From: Polaribacter litorisediminis
GTDB taxonomy: Bacteria; Bacteroidota; Bacteroidia; Flavobacteriales; Flavobacteriaceae
Assembly (NCBI RefSeq): GCF_019968605.1
Contig: NZ_CP082966.1
Span: forward strand, 2,717,501-2,781,500
Length of the DNA stretch: 64,000 bases
Direction of reading: 5' to 3'
The notes under the pieces: generated by a model
Databases searched by the model: none
The model's input: only the letters and a program-made list of their open reading frames with translations
What the model was told of the DNA's origin: nothing
Made by a program: the position numbers and the translations under genes
Shown here: positions 46,739-55,191 of the stretch, piece by piece
Layout of the letters: the number at the start of each line of letters is the position of its first letter
Position numbering within the stretch: position 1 is the first letter of the stretch

Positions 46739-47509
46739 TTATTTTTTAGAAAATTTAGCTAATGCTTTTTTTGTAAACTCTGATAAAACTAATTCTCCCG
46801 AAATTTTAGCTCTTTCTAATAATAATTGATCCCAATGCTCGGTGTTTTCCCATAATACTTTTTTCATTTCTGTTAAAGCGGACGGATTATAAGAGGCTAA
46901 TTTTGATGCTAAAATTGCTACTTCTTCATCTAATTCTTTTATGGTTTCAAAAACTCTTGCGTACAACCCTTTTTCTTTAGCCCAATATCCATTTTTCCAT
47001 GCGGTTGCCTCTAAAGTTAACTCAGATAAAGCAGCTAGTCCAATTTTACGCTTTACAGCAGGCTCTATGACAAAAGGACCAATACCAATGGTAAATTCTG
47101 ATAATTTTATAGCCGCCTGTTCGGTTGCCAACACATAATCGCATGCCGCAGCCAAACCAACACCACCTCCAACTGCTTTTCCTTGAACACGCCCTACTAT
47201 AATTTTTCCACAAGTTCTCATGGCATTAATTACATTTGCAAAACCCGCAAAAAATTGTTTTCCTTCCTCCAGATTTGAAACGGCCACTAATTCATCAAAA
47301 GAAGCGCCTGCACAAAATGCTTTTTCTCCCTCAGATTTTAGAACGATTACCGATACGGTATCTTTTTTTGAAATTAAATTAAATTCTTTTGTAAGTCTTC
47401 CTAGCAATTCACTCGGAAAGGAATTACTTGCAGGATGACCAAATTCTATAGTTGCAATATTGCTTTGAATATTGGTATATAAACTTCCATTTAATCTTGA
47501 AGTAGTCAT
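46739..47509 (-). CDS. Enoyl-CoA hydratase/isomerase family protein
   Basis: Crotonase-fold enzyme of 256 aa acting on acyl-CoA thioesters. The oxyanion-hole segments EKAFCAGASFDEL and VQGKAVGGGVGLAAACDYVL are present. Usual catalytic acids of hydratases are not evident at both positions (FTIGIGPFVIEP in the second region), so the exact reaction cannot be named. It is followed after 4 bases by the MOSC gene. Confidence 0.9.
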   Translation of the reverse strand: MTTSRLNGSLYTNIQSNIATIEFGHPASNSFPSELLGRLTKEFNLISKKDTVSVIVLKSEGEKAFCAGASFDELVAVSNLEEGKQFFAGFANVINAMRTCGKIIVGRVQGKAVGGGVGLAAACDYVLATEQAAIKLSEFTIGIGPFVIEPAVKRKIGLAALSELTLEATAWKNGYWAKEKGLYARVFETIKELDEEVAILASKLASYNPSALTEMKKVLWENTEHWDQLLLERAKISGELVLSEFTKKALAKFSKK

Positions 47510-47586
47510 AAAATATAAGTTTTATCAAAAATAGGTTTTTCTATGAAGAATATCAATAGAATGAATCTAATATATATCTAAAAGGA

Positions 47587-47841
47587 TTACTTATGCTTCA
47601 TCTTCATAAAAAGTATATAAACAGTCAAAATTAAAGTTATCGCATTTGCAATAATCATTGGCAGGCTTTTTAAATGAATCCCATAAATTAGCCACATTAA
47701 AATCCCCAATGAAAATACCACATACATGGTCAAAGAAATAGATTTTGTTTCTTTTGATTTGTATATTTTAATTACTTGAGGTAAAAAGGATATTGTAGTT
47801 AAAATAGCTGCTAAAAAACCTATAATTTCATATACATCCAT
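47587..47841 (-). CDS. SemiSWEET-type sugar transporter
   Basis: An 84-aa protein with three membrane helices and the PQ-loop motif ISFLPQVIKIYKSKETKSIS, the hallmark of SemiSWEETs, which dimerise to move sugars. LTMYVVFSLGILMWLIYGI fits helix 2. The substrate is not known. It lies 14 bases downstream of leuS and may be co-transcribed. Confidence 0.88.
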   Translation of the reverse strand: MDVYEIIGFLAAILTTISFLPQVIKIYKSKETKSISLTMYVVFSLGILMWLIYGIHLKSLPMIIANAITLILTVYILFMKMKHK

Positions 47842-47855
47842 TTTGTTATTCAGCT

Positions 47856-50800
47856 TTACCCTACAATATTTACGATTTTACCTGGCACAACAATTACTTT
47901 TTTAGGAGTTCTACCTTCTAATTGCGCTACTGTTTTTTCGTTTTCTAAAACTGCCTTTTCAATTTCCTCTTTTGATAAATCCAAAGAAAGTTCTAAAGTA
48001 AAACGCATTTTACCATTGAAAGAAATCGGATAGTTCTTTGAACTTTCTACTAAATGTTTCTCATCAAAAACTGGAAAAGGTGCTGTTGAAATGCTTTCTG
48101 TATGCCCCAATTTACGCCATAATTCTTCAGAAATATGCGGTGCATAAGGTGATAATAAAACTAATAAAGGTTCTAAAATTTCACGTTTGTTACATTTTAA
48201 AGCCGTTAACTCGTTTACAGCAATCATAAAGGTAGAAACCGATGTATTAAAAGAGAAATTCTCAATATCTTCTTCTACTTTTTTAATTGTTTTATGCAAC
48301 GTTTTTAATTCCTCTTTTGATGGTTTCTCTTCTGAAACTTCAAAAGTTTCTCCGTTGAAATATAATTTCCATAATTTCTTTAAGAAAGAATACACTCCAG
48401 AAATTCCAGACGTTTTCCAAGGTTTTGTTTGTTCTAAAGGCCCTAAAAACATTTCGAACATACGCAAAGCATCTGCCCCATATTCTTCTACAATATCATC
48501 AGGATTTACGACATTGTATTTGGATTTAGACATTTTTTCTACTTCGCGTCCTACTTTATAAGAATCCTCTCCAAAGGAGAGAACTTTGCCACTCTCTCCT
48601 ATAAAAACAGCATTTTTATATTCTGTATTTAATGCGTGATTTTTAAAACCTTCAACATCCAACTCATCAGAATTGTTTACCAAAGAAACATCTGCGTGCA
48701 AAGGTGTTTTGGTGATTATTACTAAGTCTACGTTAATTGGATTCAGTAATTTATTATCTAACAAGTAATTCTTAACAACGGTTTCAAATTCATCATCCGA
48801 AGAAAATAAATTTTTAGAAACAAAAAGAGTTGGAATCTTTTCTATTACATCATCATTAGATTTATCAATTGCACAGCCATTTTTAACAAATGGTGTTGCC
48901 TTGTAAACAAAAGCACTCGTGCCCAAAATCATTCCTTGGTTGATCAGTTTTTTTGCAAACTCATCCACAGGAACAATTCCTTTGTCAAACAAGAATTTTT
49001 GCCAAAAACGAGCATATAATAAATGACCAGTTGCATGTTCTGATCCTCCAATATACAAATCTACTTCTTTCCAATAATCTAGATTTTCTTTCGAAGCAAT
49101 TTCGCTATCATTATGCGGATCCATATAACGATTAAAGTAATATGAACTTCCTGCCCAACCTGGCATGGTATTTAATTCTAAAGGAAAAACGGTTTTATTT
49201 TTTAACTTTTCATTGCTAACTACTTTCTTTCCACGAGAATCCCAAGCCCATTCCGTCGCATTCCCTAAAGGTGGTTTTCCATCTTCGGTTGGTAAGTATT
49301 TTTCAACTTCGGGTAACACAATTGGCAAATACTGCTCGTCAATCATTTGTGGCATTCCGTCTTTATAATACACCGGAAAAGGTTCTCCCCAGTAACGTTG
49401 TCTGCTAAAAACGGCGTCTCTTAATCTGTAATTTATTTTACCATAACCAAAACCTCTTTTTTCTAATTCGAAAATGGCAAGTTTTAGTGCTTTTTTATAT
49501 TCTAATCCATTAAGAAAATCTGAATTTTTTAATATAAATCCAGTTTTTTCTGTGTATGCTTGGTTTTCTATTAAATTTTCAGAACTTTCTGTTCCCCCTT
49601 TGGGGGTTAGGGGGCTAAAAATATTCGGAATCGGAATTCCAAACTTTTTAGCGAAGTCATAATCACGTTGATCTCCACAAGGAACTGCCATTACGGCTCC
49701 AGTTCCATATCCTGCTAATACATAATCTCCAATCCAAATTTGAACTTTTTCGCCAGAAAAAGGATGAATTGCATATGCCCCAGTAAACACGCCCGAAATG
49801 GTTTTTACATCTGCCATTCTATCACGTTCAGAACGTTTTGCCGTTGCAGCTATGTAAGCATTTACTTCATCTTTTTGTTTATCTGTAACGATTCGTGACA
49901 CTAATTCGTGTTCTGGAGCTAAAGTCATAAACGAAACTCCGAAAATTGTATCAGGTCTTGTTGTAAAAACACTAATCCTATCCCTGACTTCCTTTCCTAA
50001 GGAAAGAGACACTGTTGTGTTATCAACTGTGTTTGAAATCTTTTGTGTTTGCTGTTCCTTCTCTAGCTTTTGTAATTTATAAAATTGATTGTTTAATTCT
50101 ATTTCAATTTTTGAAATTACATTATCAAGATCTCCAATTACCTCTTCGTTTGTAAAACGAATCACTTTAAAACCACTTTTTTGCTCTAATTCTAAAGTTC
50201 TTGCCTCGTCTTTTTCTAATTGATAATCGTGAATTTTACCATCAATCTCAACAATTAACTTACGTGTTAAACACACAAAATCAACAATAAAATCATTAAT
50301 TAAATGTTGTTGTCTAAATTTAGATTTTAATTTTTTTCCTTTTAAAAATTTCCATAAAACAGCTTCTGCAGGAGTTGGATTCGCTCTCATTTCTTTTGCA
50401 TATTCCAAAAGTAAATAAGAATTTTTTCCGCCAGTCATATACCCAGGTAGTTTTTTTGAGTCAGCTTTCTCTTCCCCTTTGGGGAAGGATAGGATGGGGA
50501 AACTAACCATTGCTCCTTGACTTCTTCCAATCCAATTGGTTTGAGAATCTTTAAGCGGTTGAGGCCAATCAATGGTTTCTAAACCATCTAGTAGCCTTTG
50601 CGCATAGGCAGAAATTCGCATAGACCATTGTGTCATTTTTTTTCTAACAACAGGATGCCCTCCACGTTCTGAAACGCCATTTACAATTTCATCATTTGCC
50701 AAAACTGTTCCTAAAGCCGGACACCAGTTTACTTCTGTATCAGACAAAAACGTTAAACGATAGTTTAGTAAAATTTCTTGTTTTTTTGTTGATGAAAAAT

Positions 50801-51404
50801 TATTCCATTCCTCTGCAGAAAAAACATTTTCTTGCTTCCCTTTCCCTTGGAAAGGGATTGAGGGATAGGATTCATCACAAACGGCATTTACAGTTGTATT
50901 TCCATCTTTTTGAAAGATTTTTTCTAATTCAGAAATATCTTCTGCTTTGTCTGCATCTTTATTATACCAAGAATTGAATAATTGGATAAAAATCCACTGT
51001 GTCCATTTGTAATATTCTGGATTTGAAGTTCTTACTTCACGAGACCAATCAAAAGAAAAACCAATTTGATCCAATTGTCTTCTGTAGGTTTTTATATTTT
51101 CTTCAGTGGTTTTTGCAGGGTGCTGTCCTGTTTGAATAGCATATTGTTCTGCCGGTAAACCAAAAGAATCATACCCTTGTGGGTGCAACACATTAAAGCC
51201 TTTATGTCTTTTGTATCTTGCATAAATATCACTTGCAATATACCCTAAAGGATGCCCAACATGCAATCCTGCCCCACTTGGATAAGGAAACATATCTAAC
51301 ACATAATATTTAGGCTTTTCACTTTCATTACTAGCTTTAAAAGTTTGGTTGTCAGCCCAAAATTTTTGCCAGTTCTTTTCTATTTCTTGATGGTTATATT
51401 GCAT
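47856..51404 (-). CDS. leuS: Leucyl-tRNA synthetase with in-frame repeat and DUF559 insertions
   Basis: Class I enzyme that charges tRNA-Leu and edits mischarged tRNA. HIGH-type HVGH is at 48-51, KMSKS at 957-961, and the editing threonine motif FTTRPDTIFG follows the main insertion. At 1182 aa it is far longer than the 860 aa of E. coli. A block at about 303-477 is not LeuRS: it encodes a DUF559 nuclease-like domain (core about 325-430) between two palindromic repeats. Three further repeat-derived segments lie at about 178-192 (YPSIPFQGKGK), 597-605 (SPLTPKGGT) and 936-948 (GKVLSFGEDSYK). The frame is open throughout. The start is ATG 51404, just after promoter element 51425-51432; a longer frame to 51494 runs through the promoter. 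Confidence 0.93.
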   Translation of the reverse strand: MQYNHQEIEKNWQKFWADNQTFKASNESEKPKYYVLDMFPYPSGAGLHVGHPLGYIASDIYARYKRHKGFNVLHPQGYDSFGLPAEQYAIQTGQHPAKTTEENIKTYRRQLDQIGFSFDWSREVRTSNPEYYKWTQWIFIQLFNSWYNKDADKAEDISELEKIFQKDGNTTVNAVCDESYPSIPFQGKGKQENVFSAEEWNNFSSTKKQEILLNYRLTFLSDTEVNWCPALGTVLANDEIVNGVSERGGHPVVRKKMTQWSMRISAYAQRLLDGLETIDWPQPLKDSQTNWIGRSQGAMVSFPILSFPKGEEKADSKKLPGYMTGGKNSYLLLEYAKEMRANPTPAEAVLWKFLKGKKLKSKFRQQHLINDFIVDFVCLTRKLIVEIDGKIHDYQLEKDEARTLELEQKSGFKVIRFTNEEVIGDLDNVISKIEIELNNQFYKLQKLEKEQQTQKISNTVDNTTVSLSLGKEVRDRISVFTTRPDTIFGVSFMTLAPEHELVSRIVTDKQKDEVNAYIAATAKRSERDRMADVKTISGVFTGAYAIHPFSGEKVQIWIGDYVLAGYGTGAVMAVPCGDQRDYDFAKKFGIPIPNIFSPLTPKGGTESSENLIENQAYTEKTGFILKNSDFLNGLEYKKALKLAIFELEKRGFGYGKINYRLRDAVFSRQRYWGEPFPVYYKDGMPQMIDEQYLPIVLPEVEKYLPTEDGKPPLGNATEWAWDSRGKKVVSNEKLKNKTVFPLELNTMPGWAGSSYYFNRYMDPHNDSEIASKENLDYWKEVDLYIGGSEHATGHLLYARFWQKFLFDKGIVPVDEFAKKLINQGMILGTSAFVYKATPFVKNGCAIDKSNDDVIEKIPTLFVSKNLFSSDDEFETVVKNYLLDNKLLNPINVDLVIITKTPLHADVSLVNNSDELDVEGFKNHALNTEYKNAVFIGESGKVLSFGEDSYKVGREVEKMSKSKYNVVNPDDIVEEYGADALRMFEMFLGPLEQTKPWKTSGISGVYSFLKKLWKLYFNGETFEVSEEKPSKEELKTLHKTIKKVEEDIENFSFNTSVSTFMIAVNELTALKCNKREILEPLLVLLSPYAPHISEELWRKLGHTESISTAPFPVFDEKHLVESSKNYPISFNGKMRFTLELSLDLSKEEIEKAVLENEKTVAQLEGRTPKKVIVVPGKIVNIVG
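48562..48601. repeat. In-frame palindromic repeat in leuS (copy d)
   Basis: Core CTCTCC-AAA-GGAGAG (48567-48581) with AATCC on one side. It encodes a short segment about 8 residues before KMSKS, present as an extra loop compared with what I expect of flavobacterial LeuRS. Arm orientation is opposite to copy a. Confidence 0.65.
49591..49615. repeat. In-frame palindromic repeat in leuS (copy c)
   Basis: Core CCCCC-TTT-GGGGG (49594-49606) followed by TTAGGGGGC. It encodes SPLTPKGGT at about residues 597-605, within the editing/connective region. Confidence 0.7.
49974..50499 (-). mobile_element. DUF559-encoding cassette bounded by inverted palindromic repeats, inside leuS
   Basis: A cassette of about 526 bp. 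The low end holds ATCCTATCCCTGACTTCC plus core CTTTCC-TAA-GGAAAG (49992-50006). The high end holds core CTTCCCC-TTT-GGGGAAG (50471-50487) plus GGATAGGAT, so the ends are inverted copies sharing ATCCTATCC. Between them lies a DUF559 domain in the leuS frame: NPTPAEAVLWKFLKGKKL, KFRQQHLINDFIVDFVC, LIVEIDGKIHD, GFKVIRFTNEEV. Candidate acidic residues are Asp375, Glu386 and Asp388 in leuS numbering. An internal ATG (50436-50438) could start a free DUF559 protein. DUF559 (PF04480) belongs to the Vsr/PD-(D/E)XK-like nucleases; calling the unit mobile is inference. Confidence 0.7.
50831..50872. repeat. In-frame palindromic repeat in leuS (copy a)
   Basis: Core CCCTTTCC-CTT-GGAAAGGG (50838-50856), an 8-bp perfect stem, followed by ATTGAGGGATAGGAT on the plus strand. 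It encodes about residues 178-192 and shares the ATCCTATCCC arm with the DUF559 cassette ends. Confidence 0.8.
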
Positions 51405-51424
51405 TATTTCTGCTTTTAAGGGTG

Positions 51425-51432
51425 CAAATTTA
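51425..51432 (-). promoter_or_regulatory. Promoter -7 element of leuS
   Basis: Minus strand TAAATTTG, an exact TAnnTTTG match, 20 bases before the ATG at 51404. It rules against the longer upstream frame. No TTG at the -33 distance was found. Confidence 0.5.
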
Positions 51433-51575
51433 CGTTTATTATCGCAAAGTGCGAATTGGAATTTTGAATAAAAAAAACAAGCACATCGTTTCAACTATTT
51501 TTAATGTATATTTAACAAAATACCTTTTAATACTAATCATCATTTTAGTACTTTTCAACATTAAATTCAACTCAC

Positions 51576-54410
51576 ATGAAAAAACTATTTATTCTTTTTT
51601 TAATCTCAACTTTTTTAGCCAGTTGTCACAATTCATCCGAAGAAAAAACCCCAGAACTAAGTATCAATTACAAAAAAATTGAACTTGAAAATGGTTTAGA
51701 TGTAGTTTTTCATGTAGATACATCAGACCCTGTTGTTGCCGTAGAATTGATGGTTCACGTGGGTTCTGCAAGAGAAGTTGAGGGTAGAACAGGTTTTGCC
51801 CATTTGTTTGAACACTTACTCTTTTTAGAATCTGAAAATTTAGGAAAAGGTGGTTTAGATAAAATGAGTGCAAGAATCGGTGGTTCTGGTGCCAATGGTT
51901 CAACCTCAAGAGATCGAACAAACTACTTACAAACAGTGCCCAAAGACGGTTTAGAAAAAATGATTTGGGCAGAAGCCGATAAATTAGGTTGGTTTATAAA
52001 TACTGTTACAGAGCCCGTATTAGCGAAAGAAAAACAAGTGGTAAAAAACGAAAAAAGACAGAGTTATGACAATAGACCTTATGGTCATAATCAATATGTG
52101 ATTGACAAAAACTTGTATCCAAAAGACCATCCGTATAATTGGCAAGTCATTGGTTCTTTAGAAGATTTACAAAATGCTACCTTAGAGGATGTGAAAACAT
52201 TTTTCAGAAAATGGTATGTCCCTAATAATTCTACCTTAGTGTTATCTGGAGATATTGATATTGCACAAGCTACGGCATGGGTTCATAAATATTTTGATGA
52301 AATCCCTAAAGGGGATGAAATTCCTGTGCAAGAAAAAAGACCAGGAATCGTTTCAGAAACCAAGTCTTTCTATTACGAAGATAATTTTGCAAGAGTGCCG
52401 CAATTAACCATGGCTTGGCCAACGGTTGCCTCTTATCACCAAGACGCTTATCCCTTAGAAGTTTTAACAGAATACCTATCTAGCGGAAAATCTGCTCCAT
52501 TGAATGAAGTTTTAGTAGATGAATTAAAATTGACATCAAATACAAATATGGGAGGTTATGTTTCTGAATTAGCCGGACAAATACAACTCTCTGTAAGAGC
52601 TTTTAATGGTATTCCTTTGGATAAAGTAAAAGAAGGAATTGCTCAAGCATTTGCAAAATTCGAAGCGGAAGGAATTTCTGAAAAAGATTTAAACAGAATA
52701 AAAGCAGGACAAGAAACGAGGTTTTATGGAAGTTTATCGAGTGTTTTAGGAAAAGGAACTGGTTTAGCCTCTTATAATACGTATACTGGAGATCCTGGTT
52801 TTGTAACCGAAGATATTAAAAGAACATTAGCGGTTACTGCCGAAGATGTAATGCGTGTTTATAACCAATACATTAAAAATAAAAATTATATTGCTACTAG
52901 CTTTGTGCCTAAAAACTTTGCTGATTTAGCTTTAAAAGGTGCAGTTTTAGCAGATGTTGTCGAAGAAAAAATTGTGATTGGCGCTGAAGAAAAGTTCGAT
53001 CCTAAAATTGCAGCAACGTATCAAAAAACACCTTCTACTTTTGATAGAAGTTTAGAACCTCCTTATGGAGAAACTCCTTCTTTAGCGGTTCCGGAAGTAT
53101 ATGAAAGTAGTTTAGAAAATGGTTTAAAAATATACGGAATTGAAAATGACGAAGTTCCTCTTGTACGTTTTAATCTTACAATAGATGGCGGACAATTACT
53201 AGAATCCATGGATAAATTAGGGGTTGCTAATTTAACTGCAGGATTGCTCAATAAAGGGACTAAAAACAAAACCGTACAAGAATTGCAAGAAGCTATTCAA
53301 GAATTAGGGGCTAGAATTAGCATCTACGCGGATACAGAAAACATCACTTTAAGCGGAACTACTTTGGCAAAAAATTACGATAAAACACTCGCTTTAGCAC
53401 AAGAAATGTTATTAGAACCAAAGTTTGATGCTCAAGAATTCGAATTGTTAAAAAAAGCAACGATGGCAAGTTTGCGCCAGCAAGAAGCAAGTCCGAATGC
53501 CGTAGCCAGAAATACCTACAATGAACTGATTTATGGAAAAGACAATATTCGTTCAAAAAATATTTTAGGAACTTTAGCTTCTTTAGAAAATAGTACCCTC
53601 GAAGATATTAAGACATATTATACGAATTACTTTTCGCCTTCTGTATCAAAAATTTTAGTTGTTGGAGATATTTCAGAAGAAAAAGTAACTTCTTCTTTAA
53701 AGAGTTTAAATGAAAACTGGACTGCTAAAAAAGTAACCATTCCTGAATATAAAACTCCAGAAGCTCCCACAAAACCTGTTGTTTATTTTTACGACATTCC
53801 AAATGCAAAACAGTCTGTTTTACAATTTGGTACACCGGCTTTAGCTGCCAACGATAAAGATTTTTACGCAGCTTCTGTCATGAATTATATTTTAGGTGGC
53901 GGCGGTTTTGCCTCTAGATTAACCCAAGAATTAAGAGAAGGAAAAGGATATACTTATGGTATTCGTTCTGGTTTTTCTGGCACAAAAGCAAAAGGAGCTT
54001 TTACCATTTCTAGCGGCGTAAGAAGTAACGTTACCTTAGAATCTGCACAAGCTGTCAAGAAAATTTTAGAAGATTATCCGAATACTTTTTCTGATAAAGA
54101 TCTGGAAACCACAAAAAGTTTCTTGATTAAGAGTAACGCTAGAGCTTTTGAAACTTCGAGAGCAAAATTAAATATGCTATCGAATATGAGTGCTTATGGT
54201 TGGAAATCTGATTATGTAAAGGACAGAGAAAATATAGTAAATACTATGACTAAAGAGCGTATTGCTGAACTAGCCAATCAATATATAAACCCTAATAAAA
54301 TGATTTGGTTGGTTGTGGGTGATGCCGAAACACAATTAGAAAGAATGAAAGAATTGGGATATGGAGAACCAATATTATTAAACAAAAGACAAAAACAAAT
54401 TAAAAATTAA
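51576..54410 (+). CDS. M16 family zinc metallopeptidase, lipoprotein
   Basis: Insulinase/pitrilysin-type peptidase. A lipoprotein signal ends LASC (Cys17), so it is probably anchored in an outer or inner membrane facing the periplasm. The first half carries the inverted zinc motif HLFEH with His76, Glu79 and His80 and distal ligand Glu159 (VVKNEKRQ), so it is catalytically complete. The second half (about 500-944) is the non-catalytic M16C-type half. At 944 aa it is a fused two-half enzyme. It is followed by a strong terminator. Confidence 0.95.
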   Translation: MKKLFILFLISTFLASCHNSSEEKTPELSINYKKIELENGLDVVFHVDTSDPVVAVELMVHVGSAREVEGRTGFAHLFEHLLFLESENLGKGGLDKMSARIGGSGANGSTSRDRTNYLQTVPKDGLEKMIWAEADKLGWFINTVTEPVLAKEKQVVKNEKRQSYDNRPYGHNQYVIDKNLYPKDHPYNWQVIGSLEDLQNATLEDVKTFFRKWYVPNNSTLVLSGDIDIAQATAWVHKYFDEIPKGDEIPVQEKRPGIVSETKSFYYEDNFARVPQLTMAWPTVASYHQDAYPLEVLTEYLSSGKSAPLNEVLVDELKLTSNTNMGGYVSELAGQIQLSVRAFNGIPLDKVKEGIAQAFAKFEAEGISEKDLNRIKAGQETRFYGSLSSVLGKGTGLASYNTYTGDPGFVTEDIKRTLAVTAEDVMRVYNQYIKNKNYIATSFVPKNFADLALKGAVLADVVEEKIVIGAEEKFDPKIAATYQKTPSTFDRSLEPPYGETPSLAVPEVYESSLENGLKIYGIENDEVPLVRFNLTIDGGQLLESMDKLGVANLTAGLLNKGTKNKTVQELQEAIQELGARISIYADTENITLSGTTLAKNYDKTLALAQEMLLEPKFDAQEFELLKKATMASLRQQEASPNAVARNTYNELIYGKDNIRSKNILGTLASLENSTLEDIKTYYTNYFSPSVSKILVVGDISEEKVTSSLKSLNENWTAKKVTIPEYKTPEAPTKPVVYFYDIPNAKQSVLQFGTPALAANDKDFYAASVMNYILGGGGFASRLTQELREGKGYTYGIRSGFSGTKAKGAFTISSGVRSNVTLESAQAVKKILEDYPNTFSDKDLETTKSFLIKSNARAFETSRAKLNMLSNMSAYGWKSDYVKDRENIVNTMTKERIAELANQYINPNKMIWLVVGDAETQLERMKELGYGEPILLNKRQKQIKN

Positions 54411-54449
54411 AAAAGGATATTTTTTAAAAGATCCTTTGCTATAAAAAAT

Positions 54450-54483
54450 CGGCTTCCAAAATAATTTGGAAGCCGGTTTTTTA
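54450..54483 (+). terminator. Terminator after the M16 peptidase
   Basis: CGGCTTCCAAA (54450-54460) and TTTGGAAGCCG (54465-54475) form an 11-bp stem with a 4-base loop, then a T-run. Confidence 0.93.
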
Positions 54484-54634
54484 TTTTTATGAAGCTTCAA
54501 TACCAATTATGATTTGAAATTACTGGACCAAAAAATAAAGCATAACATACGCTACGATTTCTCATCTAGTTGAAACATAAGGATAAAAGGCGCATTTATT
54601 ACGATAATTTCAATTGATAAATAGCATAAAACTC

Positions 54635-55057
54635 CTATAAACATTGCTCATAATTAGAGTCTTTTTTATACATCGTAGTATGTAATGCGCCATCTTCATA
54701 AAATTCTGCAATGTTGTGATCACAAGAAAATTGTAATTCATAGGTTTTAATATTACCAAAATTCAGATCCAAAATTAAAAAATCTCCTGAAATACTGTAA
54801 TCTTCTGTTCCTGGAATCGCTTTATCTGCAAAAACACTATCGGCACCGTAAAATGTAAAACGTTGTCCGTTTTTAAAAGTATACATTACCCGATTTTCAA
54901 AACCTTTTAAAAGCCATTCCCCATTTTCTAATAGTGATACCTTATCATGAATGGTTAGTTCTCCTGTAAATTCTTCATTTGAGTCTTCACAACTTATAAA
55001 TCCGATTGCAATGATTAAAGTGATAAAAAATGTTACCTTTTTAGAATTAGTTTTCAT
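54635..55057 (-). CDS. Hypothetical lipoprotein
   Basis: A 140-aa lipoprotein (signal ending FISC, then EDSNEE). The mature part (NGEWLLKGFENRVMYTFKNG, YSISGDFLILDLNFGNIKTY) is beta-rich and lipocalin-like in feel. Function unknown; probably membrane-anchored and exported. It is monocistronic. Confidence 0.78.
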   Translation of the reverse strand: MKTNSKKVTFFITLIIAIGFISCEDSNEEFTGELTIHDKVSLLENGEWLLKGFENRVMYTFKNGQRFTFYGADSVFADKAIPGTEDYSISGDFLILDLNFGNIKTYELQFSCDHNIAEFYEDGALHTTMYKKDSNYEQCL

Positions 55058-55191
55058 AATAAATAATTTTTTCGTTTATATTTTAGATTCCTTAAATAAA
55101 CTACTATTCAACTTTTTTTGACTACAAAACCTTATTGAACAAGAAAATTCACCCTTAAAAAGGAAAAAAACCTTTAAAAGATTCTTTAATA

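Noticed and set aside
49974..50499. Intein or intron in leuS
   Set aside because: The block has no N-terminal Cys/Ser splice block and no C-terminal His-Asn motif, and it reads in frame at both ends, so neither protein nor RNA splicing is indicated.
47856..51404. leuS as a frameshifted or broken gene
   Set aside because: The frame is continuous with HVGH, FTTRPDT and KMSKS all present.
51405..51494. N-terminal extension of leuS by 30 codons
   Set aside because: The extension runs through the promoter element at 51425-51432 and has no LeuRS similarity; the conserved MQYNHQEIEKNWQ start at 51404 fits.
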